A stretch of 64,000 nt of DNA from Mesocentrotus franciscanus (lineage: Eukaryota; Echinodermata; Echinoidea; Camarodonta; Strongylocentrotidae): positions 2,385,495 to 2,449,494 of the forward strand of contig CP137666.1 of the NCBI GenBank assembly GCA_037976565.1. The letters are read 5' to 3'. The stretch's first letter is position 1. Every line of letters starts with the position of its first letter. This document shows, piece by piece, positions 49,601 to 61,600 of the stretch. The notes beneath the pieces were generated by a model. The model had not been told where the DNA came from. It saw only the letters and a list, made by a program, of their open reading frames with translations, and did not search any database. A program made the position numbers and the translations under genes.

Positions 49601-52600
49601 ACATCACGAATATCCATATAAGACTAAGCTTCAAAAATCCGTTTTTGACTCTGAAGACATTTTGATTATTATTTGTGTGTTTGTTTCTGCTGAGAGAGGA
49701 ATAGGGGTTCCGATATAGGGTTAATGTGTTGTAATCACGTGATGAGAGAGCAATCCACCCCAGTATAGTGTCATGAATACGTGTGACAATATATCCAATC
49801 CTAGGGGCATAAGCTGTTACTCATATACCCATATAATGTCGTTAAGGACAACAATTTTTGAGGATTAATATAATTCAATTTGAAAATAAGAAGTATGTAT
49901 TGAGATTGTGTCTATCTTTTATGCATTTGACTAACAATGATTCCCTAACCTTGTAACTTCTCTATAAAAAGTGCATGCATTTCTTTCTCTTTGCCAGATA
50001 TCTATCAGGAGGGGAAAATTGGTCCTCCCCTTCAAGATAGATTGACGAATTCTCAGAACAGTTTATTTTTTTGAATATCAAATAAGATAACTGTTTATTT
50101 GTTATGCTTTTAGGAATTGGGCACCCAACGAACCCAACAACAACGATGGAATCGGAGAAGATTGTGTTGAAATGCGTGTAGGAGGGGATTGGAATGATGA
50201 GCAATGTAGGGCAGCCAACGCTTTCGTTTGCTCCAAAGGATACGGTAAAACTTGTTCCAACACTGTCAGTGCGCTGCACGTATTTTGAAATTCATTTCAA
50301 TGCAGTTTAGAGATCAAACCGCGTAAACTTGAAAGTTCGACTCTTTCAGTACTATTCAGTAGTACTATTCACAATAATTCAATGATTCTTTTCCATTTTG
50401 GGCAAAACTAATTTGTTTATAACGATTACGATATCGTCATGTACAATGTATGTTTATGAAGGATTGATTTGTTTGTTTTGAGAAGAAAAACAAATCATAT
50501 ATACGCTGGTAAAACCACTCTGACGATTTGATTTTTGAAATTCATTTCAATGCAGTTTAGAGATCAAACCGCGTAAACTTGAAAATTCGACTCTTTCAGT
50601 ACTATTCAGTAGTACTATTCACAATAATTCAATGATTCTTTTCCATTTTGGGCAAAACTAATTTGTTTATAACGATTACGATATCGTCATGTACAATGTA
50701 TGTTTATGAAGGATTGATTTGTTTGTTTTGAGAAGAAAAAAATCATATATACGCTGGTAAAACCACTCTGACGATTTGATTTAGCATTTGAATGTCCGTA
50801 GTAAAAACGATTAAAACATGACCTAAAAAACATCACAGTATCACACTTTCAGACTGTTTTCATTGTTACCCTCCAGGCACCCATAACACAGCTCATCCAT
50901 TGTTCTCGTTTGTGGAAGTTACTCTTTTCCTCTGTTCATGAGATTCACAGTCTAGAACCCTTCAAATCATGCCTCAAAACTATTTCAGCGAAATTAAACA
51001 TACTGATTTAACTGGAGGAGCCTAAGTCTTAGCATGTTTTTCTTGTTTGTATTACAAAATATATAGTACCTTATAAATGCTTTGAGTCATCATTTATTTA
51101 ATAATCCTTATCATCATTACTACCACCATCACCATCATCATAGAGGCTGTTCACACCGCAAGGGGGGACCGTGGGCGGACCGTGGATCGCGCTATCGTAG
51201 CGCGACCCATGGTCCGCCCATTGGCATTCGCCGGATTCACACCGCAGTGAGATAGCGCGGTCTATCGTAGCACCCCCTTTTTTGAGAGGTCCTGTTGCCA
51301 TGACGCGTGACGTCATGAGGTCAGAGCGGTCAAAGATTTCGCGCGCTATTACGAACCCGTAGTTGAGTTGATGCATATGTTCACACAAGAGGGACTTTAA
51401 TAGAATGAGTATAAAATTCCCCGCGTGTAGAACGATGACTTCCGGCGTGCTATCGTAGCTCGGGTTCACATCGGCAGAGATAGCGCGGTCTAGCGAGCGC
51501 TAGACCGCGCTCTCTCGTGGACCACCCCCAAGAGGTGGTCCAGTGGCACGCCGTTTTGGCTCGCCGTGGCTCGCTGTTGGGCGGACCGAAACGACGTTGT
51601 ACCTTCCACACCGCAGAGATAGCGCGGTCTAGCGCGGTCTAGCGCGCGCTAGACCGCGCTATCTCTGCCGGTGTGAACAGCCTCATAGTCATCATTACCA
51701 CCACCATCACCATCATCATCATCATCATTACCAACACCATCACCATCATATCATCATCATTACCACCACCATCACCATCATCATCATTAGCTGTCCTATC
51801 ACTCACACTCATTGTCCCAGATTCACACGATCTGAACTCTCTACGTTCTTTACAGAGGAAATCCCTTTATGTGACATCAAAGCAGGCTGGGAATCTTTCG
51901 GAGATAAGTGCTACCTGTGGGTATCCGATACTAAGAATATATACGATGCTACATCGTACTGTACCATGATGGAGGGATATGTCATATCTATCAATAATGC
52001 CGATGAACAAACCTTTGCTACTTCCATGCAGCTACGCCATGCCAACATACAGTACTGGATTGGACTCAGTGACGAAGTATATTTACATCAAATTTTGTTA
52101 AATAAATATATCAGAATGTTTTTTTGATTTTAAGGCATGAGTTTTGTGACATTATAAGAGGTAATTATCTGTGATATTTCCGAAGAACATGGTTTTGGAT
52201 ACTTTTCTCGTCTGGTGATATTACATTTGGCAGCTAGATCAAATTATGCTAGTGCATGTCTCAGGAGTGTCTCACATAATAAATAACCTTTCGCATGTGT
52301 TGCAGAGCTAATTAATAACGAAAATCTTTTAGCACTTCTTACTTGTTTAATATTCTCACCTACTTAAAAATATTATGTCACTTAACCGTCTTACATTAGT
52401 TTATTATCTATTAACAATACAGGACAACAAAGGTACTTTCACATGGCAAGATGGAACAAGTACTGAAAGCTATAAACATTGGGATGCAGATGAAAATGAA
52501 CCAGATACTAAGTAAGTCATTCAAAAAGCCCACTATAAGCATACTATATGATCTTCTTGCGATCCGAGTCAAAGAAATTGCAATTATATTAGATACCGAA

Positions 52601-55600
52601 AGCTAAAAAAACATCATCCACCAGATTTAGATTGGAAATAATGATAAGAAATACTAACAACCAGACTTTTAGTGCATTTGAACCTTCTAGTCAGAGTAAA
52701 AGCGGAATCGGCTTCAGATAGCTAGTAGACAATCGTACTACTGTAATGACGTCGCTAGGATTCGTTTACTTGACTCAATACAAGGTTTGAGGGTTCGAAT
52801 TTCACGTCGGCAGTAACGTCCTCTAGCAAGACATTAATCCACACCCTGGTGTAAATGGCTACCTAGCAATGCTAGGGTAAGGGTAATTGCCAGCAAGAAG
52901 AGCGGTACTAGTACTGATGTGGTTACCTAGCAATGCTAGGGTAAGGGTAATTGCCAGCAGGAAGAGCGGTACTAGTACTGATGTGGCTACCTAGTTGGTA
53001 AATAAGAGCCAATAATTATAATGATAATTCTCATTGCGATTTATTATTATCATTGTTATTTTCATTTTTATATTATTACTATCATAATTATTACTATTAG
53101 TATCGTCATTATCATTATTGTAATTATTATTATTATTATTATCATTATCAATGGCCCGAAAAGTGGTACGAATGGTGAGGGCATTTCAATTATGTCAGCT
53201 TAAGAAAAGGGCGGATCGGCTACTAGTCGCTGGACAGACTGGTATGACGTCACTACGACTCAAAGCAGATCGGACTGAAAGGCTTGAAAATGATGAACTT
53301 CACGCTGTACGGTTCCCCGTTTATTTAAAACTACAATTGTGTATTGCATGAACTATTTTTTAGCTCAGTGATATATATCTAACGCTTTGTCAAAAATAAT
53401 TATGAAGACCGTTCATGACATTTCAAAGTCTATCAATATAACGATGAAAGTATATCTATTGAAGTTACACATTTGCATACTACATGAAACCAAAAACACA
53501 ATTCGTTGAATGTCTTCTAAATTTATTGCTTCATTAAATGTAAAAAGTGATGTTACTCATCCTGGTGATCAGAAAGTGTATATCGACTTAAACTTGACTC
53601 TTGGACCTAGAGAAGAAAAATAAAAGCTTAGGGAAAACATGTGAAAAAGAACTCAAAATAAATAGAGATCACTGTAATAGTTTTTATTCTAACATCCATT
53701 TACTTTATCTCTTTTCTTCTAGCGTGTACCCCGCATGTGGTATGATACAGGGGCCAAATCCAGATCTGTGGAGCGTGGATGAGTGTAGCGTTAAGAAACG
53801 ATTTATCTGCGAAAAACCACAAGGTATCGTATACAATTTTCTGTTTCCAATATAATATCGAATATCATTAAGATGCTGCCATATACAGAGGTGGATTCAG
53901 GATGCTTGATGAGATAAAGATTTCACATTTTGTGAAAAGTTTTTTCGAAAGAATGCATGATAGGGAGATCATTATCAGATCCGCTAACGATCACGCAATG
54001 CACATTCGAAATTGAAGTGACAGACACCACCAGCTTTTTTTTCTTCTCATTTTTAAAGGATTAACATAAGAACAAAATAACCGAACATTGAAATATACAC
54101 ATGATCAACATAATGAAAGTAAATACAAATATCAATGTTTAAAGTAATACAGTTTACACTATAAAATAATACCGTACTACCCGTTAATATATTTTTAAAA
54201 GTGGATGGATTATCAACATAATTCATCATGTACATGAAGATGAATGAAGATGAGTGTTCTAAAATATTTCGAATAGAAAATAATTAAAGCAAGAATTGTA
54301 ACATCCCGAACAAGCTGAAAACAACTAAACGACAACAAATATTAATTGTGTTATTATATTTCATGCATTTGCCTTGTTTTGAACATTTCATCTTAGGTAC
54401 TTGTGCGGATGGATGGACACTTCATGGGGGAGAATGCTACCAGTTTAACGTGCTCAGGAGAACATGGACTGATGCTAGCTATTACTGTAGTACTCAGGGA
54501 GGATGGCTAGGTACCATGTTTGAGTGAGTACAAACCTTTTATAGTCCGGATACTGTACAAACCTTTTATAGTCCGGATACTGTACGAACCTCTTATAGTC
54601 CGGATACTGTACAAACCTTTTATAGTCCGGATACTGTTGCTGCACCTCAATACTCCTCTTCATCTGTTCTCCCTCTGTGCCTGTCTCTCCTTTTTACATG
54701 ACTTATCTCATTGTCCCTACCTCTACCCTATCACAGTTTACTCTCTTTTTTGATGTCATTCTTTCCTATTATCATTCTGTTTCTTCTCTCCGTCTCTCCC
54801 TCTTTGTATTTTAACTATCTAATATCTGGTTTCCATTGGTTCATCCGTCGTCTTCTGTTTTGGCGTGTCAAGCACATGTATTATTAATTGAAATTATTGA
54901 CAATACTTTGCTGTTTTATGTTTCATTGAATATAGGTATAATACTGAATTTATTTTTAGTAGATATATAGAAACAACTAGAGCATTTATGTTTATGACAA
55001 ATTTATGTTTATTTATTCTCATGACCTTGACATAATTAATATAATTGAACTGAATTGACATTCCTAATAATCAGACACCCGTTTACCAGCAAGTGCGTGA
55101 TAATTAATGATCCTTTGAATGAATGCATAAAAAATGTTCACCCTGTCTAGTGGGGGGGGGGGGTATGATTGCGCGTGTGGGTTTATGATTTACAGATGTG
55201 TTCGAGCCAGGGGTCGCCAGAGTCGTTGTGTAGGCAAAAACAGAAAGATGACCGTAACACTATACCAACTTACATCTCTTTTAAAGAGCATATCTGCCAG
55301 GAAGCGTCTCGAACTGAGTGCGTTTATCATCAGGTGAATAACTTCTTATCTCCTTATGTTCCTTTTATTGTAGTGGTGCAGAAAATACTTTCATTGCCGC
55401 AAACATGGGTCGTCTCCAAGATGAAAATATTGACAGCATGTGGATTGGATATTCAGGTAGGTGCTAATCTTTCCGTAACCGTATATAATGTGATATTTAC
55501 GTCAATAATGCAATGTATTAATTACAGTATATTTAGTTAATCTTTATCAACATCGTGTCAAAAAATGTTTTTAAAAGCGTTGTGAAAAGTCGTTTACGTG

Positions 55601-58600
55601 TTTGCTAGATTAAGATTCTTGTTTGGATGAATTTAGTTAATGTTACACTTTGCTAAAGTTACGACTCTGGTTTTAAGCACCCTTCTGCGACAAATGTTTA
55701 TAAATCTATTTGATGGAAAATATGTACATCTCGGATAATTTTCTTGATTCGTATCAACCTGAAAATAAAACATGAATTAATTTGTTGATATATATACCTT
55801 TAATCGAATCTATAAGTTACAGTACTGTCTCTACTTGTCCCTAAAAACAAACACGGTGAGATTCAAAAAATTTGTGGAACAGACCCCTGAAATCACTGGA
55901 AGATTGTGAGGCTGTAGATGACTTTAAGAGAAAACTGAAAACACGCCTAATGACAAGTGTCACCTGAATAGGTTTTGATTTGTGTTAATGTGAATACTTT
56001 GAGAATATAGTGTTTTGTCATTAATCTGTTTTTGTGTAAGTGTATATATGTCTGCACTATCATCATTATTAATATTATCATTATTAATATTATCATTATT
56101 TATACAATTATTATTATTATTATTATCATTATTAATATTATCATTATCATTATCGGTAATATTACTATTATTATTACATGTATTATTATTATTATTATTA
56201 TTATCCAGAAATGTAACCTTGTTATCTACTCCAGATTATATCAGTGATGGGCAATGGGATTGGGAGCATGAGACCAGTTCTACCTATACAAATTGGCCAC
56301 AACAACCCACTAATACTGTCAATCAGGCAGACTGTGCCTATCTCGATACAGGTATATAAACAGCTATCAAGCAATCCTAAACGTGTACCAATCACCTAAA
56401 ACAAAATTGTGTTCAGCTAGAAAGTATAAATCCGACCTCAAATAAGTTGACCTGGCGTTCTATGGGCTAACGAATGAGGTGTATGAGGAAAATAAGAATA
56501 ACGTAAAAACCCCGCGCACGGAACCCAAGTCGGATTTGGGTTCCTTGCGCAACCTCTCTTTGCTAGTGCATGTCTTCGGAAGGTGCACACGGATGCGTCG
56601 AGGAGTCTACTCACAGGTGGCGATCATGTTGATTCAATTTGCAATATCTCTTGAAGGAATTAATATTTGAAGCTCACATTTTTGATATAGTTTGGCCAGA
56701 TGGAGCCCCTAAAATTGGAGCAAAAATATGTTTGGGTGATTGGTACACATTAAAACATGTTTTCACTATTGATGTAAGGGATTCGAGACGCCAATATAAT
56801 AGTCAAACTAAGAGTTTCAAATATTTCTTCAACAAAGATTATATTGCAGTTTAAAAATTAACTTTACAGTATCATTAATTTGGTTAATTTTTCGAGATAT
56901 AGTTCACTGATGATCACCCCCGCGTACAGGTTATAGATCATTAAGGTCAGGGGCGGATCCAGCCGGCGGCAAGGGAGGGGGCCTAAAAAGGGGCCCACTT
57001 CGTGCGAAAATTTGAAAATCGTGCCGGTCGATTTTCGCTCAGTGGGGGAGTGAGCAAAAAAAAATTTGGCACCCGAAAATTTTTTCCTCCGGGAAGGGTA
57101 ATTTTTTCCACCACCACCCCTTGGGCGCCAGGGTAGTGAGCACATTTTTTTTTGGCACCCGAAAAAATGTTTTCCCAACGGGAAGGGTTATTTTTTCCAC
57201 CGCCACCCCCCCCCCCTTGGGCGCCAGGGGAGGGGGCCCAACTTCTTTTTTTTTCAAAAAAGGGTGTTTTTACATGTTTTTTTTCTAGGGAGGGCCCGGG
57301 CCCCCCCTGGATCCGCCACTGATTAAGGTTTATCAAGGGCAAAGAAGAGGACAAGTAGGTGTGTGTGTGAGTTTGTGTATGTTCCTGAGCGTGTGCGTGT
57401 GTATGATTATGGCAGCTCTTAATTACCGTTCGTGTCAATATATTTATGGAAATTTAAAGACTAAATTAAGGGGTACAAATTTAAAGAGATCCGTTTAAAG
57501 ACAATCGCTTTCACTCCATTAAAAGTACTTCATATGTCTATAAAAAAATAAAAGCTGAATTTACTACAGCCATTTTGTGTTATAAACCATGATTTTTAAA
57601 TATTTTGTTGTTCTTTTTTTCAGCTGACACGACAGGAGCATGGAACCAAATGTTATGCACTCTATTGGCTGGGTTTTTCTGCAAGATCAAGGCTGGTAAG
57701 TACATAAATTATTAATAATAATAATAATATTGGATTCTTATATAGCGCACGTATCCACCTTGCAAGGTGCTCAAGGCGCTCCAACATTACCCGGCTATGC
57801 TGGGCTGCCGATTTCGGCGCTCACAACATTCAAGGAATTCCTTCCTACCGGTACCCATTTGACACCTGGGTGGAGAGTGGCAAGTGTAGATTAATGTCTT
57901 GCCAAAGGACATTAGTACCGCGGCGGGACTCGAACCGCGGACCCTGTGATCCACAGTCCGACGACTTATCCACTACGCCACAACACATTGAGTCGTAATT
58001 CTCATTGATATCAAATCTTTTCCAAGAATTGACAGTACTGCAGATTCTATTAGTATTTTATCTCCCAGTGAATCGGCTGTCCATTGATAATGACTTGTAT
58101 GGAGTCACTTTGGTGTTCACGGGATGTGGGTGTAGGGTCGGTCCATAATTAGGCGACGGATAATATAACCCCAAAATAACAACAACAACAAAGTAGTGTG
58201 AAGTAGGGTGAGGGCAATGAAACCAGGATTTTGTTGACGTGAAATCTAATAATCTGGCATTTAAAATGAATTTTTCATTATTACGGAAAGGGTTTTTAAA
58301 TCTGATAGATGGTGCAAGGCCATATTAATAATACACTCTGTTGCTAAATCCTGTTATTTTATGTTCTGTTTTAGGATCTACCGTGACACCAGTAACAGCC
58401 CCAGAGAGTGAGTATATAATAATTCCATAGTTTAAATCTTCTAAGAACTTTATTGATCAATCTCTGTACGACCAATGGTGTTACTAATGGTGTTAATGTT
58501 GTAATCTTCATGGATCATGTGAGCGTGGTTGGGGTCTGTACGACCAATGGTGTTACTAATGGTGTTAATGTTGTAATCTTCATGGATCATGTGAGCGTGG

Positions 58601-61600
58601 TTGGGGTCTGTACGACCAATGGTGTTACAAATGGTGTTAATGTTGTAATCTTCATGGATCATGTGAGCGTGGTTGGGGTCTGTACGACCAATGGTGTTAC
58701 TAAAGGTGTTAATATTGTAATATTCAGAGGTGGGATCATGTGAGCGTGGATGGGGTCTGTACGACCAATGGTGTTACTACTCCCCCGCTGTTGAGAAGAC
58801 CTTCACGGAAGCAGAAGCCGAATGTGCTGCTTTGTTTTCGGGTTCACATCTGGCCAGTATCCATTCCATCGGAGAGCAATCCTTCATCACAGGTAAGAAA
58901 TCATTATTATCTGGTTATAAATGTTAGATATCATGACCGAAGAGATTTTTAGAAAAGTAAAGAAAAGTAAAGATTAAAATAAATTTAGTTATATAAATTT
59001 CATCAGCTATAGTATTATAGAATTATAGAAACCATACACGTTTTGATTTAGATAGATGACACAGGTCGATCGATGACTTTCCATTTACAGAAAGACTATA
59101 TTACATCAACGCTTGGACATGGATTGGTCTAACAGATGTAGATGAAGAAGATGTCTGGAAATGGACTGATGGAACTAACGTAAGTTTGCATTGTTTAATT
59201 TTGTTTACACTTCGTCTATCTCTCCCAATCATTGAGACAAAAATGAATAAGGTTTAAAATGGCAACTATGAAGAGAGCGTCTTATCCTGAATACCAAGAG
59301 ACGTCATAAAAGTTGCACTAATTGGTTTGAAACATATGAGTGACATTTTGTTGTCCACAGAATGATCAATTTACGTTATATTTTGAATGATTTATTTCAT
59401 ATTAGGTATATTAGTTAATTTTTAACAAATTGTATTGTTTTTTCTGAAAATGTTGTAAAAGACAAATACGGTAAACAAAATAGAAATATACTCTATACTC
59501 GTTTTAAAAAAGGCAATTTACAGCGTCTCTTATATCATATTTCGTTTTAATTTTGCACTGTGCATATAAAACAATTTTATTGTCATTTCAAATTTAGAAT
59601 TTACATAACAATTTACATTAATTAAAGGTATTTCGACTTTTCTTCGTCTTCTCATCTCCCCAACACCACCACCACCTCTCTCTGACTTGTTTTCCTTTTC
59701 GTTTCCGCTGTAATGTATCCCTTTCCCGCCATTACTTTCTCGTCCAATTCCTTGCTGTCCGTACGCTCCTTCTATGGCTCTCATATAGTTTGATTACATA
59801 AACTGGACCCCTGGCGAGCCCAGCAATAGTTATAGCAACGAAGACTGTGTCCACTTAGACGACTACTTTTATAAGATTGGGACGTGGAATGATGTCAAAT
59901 GCAACAATCTTTACAGATTTATTTGCAAAATGCCAAAGTGTAAGTAGAAGCCAAGTGACCCACAGCTGCAAAAGGCATTGCCACGCCAAGCTGCTATGCA
60001 CATTAAAAATGAATCTCTCGTAAAAAGCGGGGGATTAAGAAATGTCATGAAGGGTTGCCATTCATGCAACATGGCTTTCAAAACGCCAACATGTGAGGAA
60101 ACAACAATAAGAGAAGCGAATTCTGAATATATCCCAAAACCGACAGCTCAAGAACAGTCAGAATTTTTTCCCACGTTTGCATCTGGGTGATTCAAAAACT
60201 AATTCGTGGAAGACGTGGTAGGGGGTGGTGAGGAGGCGGAGAATAGAACTGAGAGAAAAGTAATTGAGGAAAATAACTATTGGAATAACTCAAGCGATGC
60301 ATTAATTCTTAATGAAGACCCAAATTGCGCCTGGTTACAGGACAACCTCTTAGAATTTGTCTCGTTGCCATGTTCTCCGCCTTCTCGTAAAATTTAGTAC
60401 AATTACTGGAATTGGGCCGCTGGTGAACCAAACAATATCAACAACGAAGATTGTGTGCATCTTGGATATTTTGACGACCATCAGATAGGCTTGTGGAACG
60501 ACGTAGCGTGTCACGAAACCAACAGATATATCTGCAAAATGCCGAAGTGTAAGTTATCATCCGAGGACAAAGAAAGAAGCACCAAAATATCAAATTTGAT
60601 AATACCTTTTCATCACTTTGATGTAACAGATTAAGATCGCCTGTAAGAAAAATTAACGAAAGTGATATATTCAGTTGACATCCAACAAATAACACTAGAA
60701 TTATTGCTTGTTCATCTAGCGAAAGTGTCAATCAGTCGTTCTTGTTCTTTGTTTTGTTTGCAAATTAAAATTTATCTTAATCTGAAAGTGAAAGTGAATG
60801 CGTTCGTTTAACTCCCCACAGATGACACTTCTCCTGTCACCGAAGCTCCGGCTATAACACGTAAGTTGTGAACAAAATCATATAAGTAACAGTAGTAATA
60901 CTTGAGTAGTAAAGTGGTAGCATCAACCGTAGTATAGTATAGTAGTAGTAGTAGTAGTAGAAGTAGTAGTAGCATCAACCGTAGTATATATAGATGCTTG
61001 TCTTTTTTTCAAATTGTCTATGGTTAAATAAGAATATGCCTATTAAAATTAATCCGTAAATGCTAGGGGAAAAGAAAAAATGGTTTGAATAGTGACTAAA
61101 AAATTACGGCTAGTTCATTGATGGAAACTATACGATTAGACTTTCATTATGACTTTCAATATGGATTGATATACATGGCAGGTAAAATGTGTATGTTGAT
61201 ACGCAGTCAAAGTGAGGTCGGATCTTAAAGCGTGATTCGACCAAGTATATGATTAATTGCAATACAGAGCGACATATACATTGTAATATTTGGTTGTAAT
61301 AACTTTCATTTCATTTTTTAATTTCTTAGCTTTTTTTCCCAAATATGGTTTTGTAATTTTGGTTGCTATTTAATCCTGCTCTCTGTTGTGGTTGTAATTA
61401 GTTAATTGAGCAGATCTAGGTTTGCATAATTATGTATATTGCTTTTGTTTGTAAAGCGCTTTGAGAACCCATTTTGGGTTGAACTGCGCTATATAAGAAC
61501 ATTTTTATTATCATTATTATTATTATTATTAATGTTGTTTTTAATCATTATTATAATGATCATTATTATTATTATTATTGTTATCATCATGATTATTAAT

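Noticed and set aside
51098..51469. 123-codon open frame on the minus strand
   Set aside because: It overlaps the palindromic foldback element and its CAT microsatellite flank, with no recognisable domain.
56983..57438. 151-codon minus-strand open frame
   Set aside because: It lies mostly within the hAT-like MITE; Gly/Pro/Lys composition reflects its G- and C-runs, and no transposase motif is seen.
57700..57990. tRNA gene on the minus strand
   Set aside because: A and B boxes are present, but the sequence continues into a SINE body and ATT tail and lacks a proper tRNA 3' half.
58453..58743. 96-codon repeat protein ([18 protein letters not shown] units)
   Set aside because: Wrong-frame reading of the 72-bp array derived from the CTLD6 exon; the true coding frame contains stops in the array.
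59940..60397. Open frames between the two alternative CTLD6 exons
   Set aside because: No CTLD or other domain, and both neighbouring exons have clear splice sites, so this is intron.
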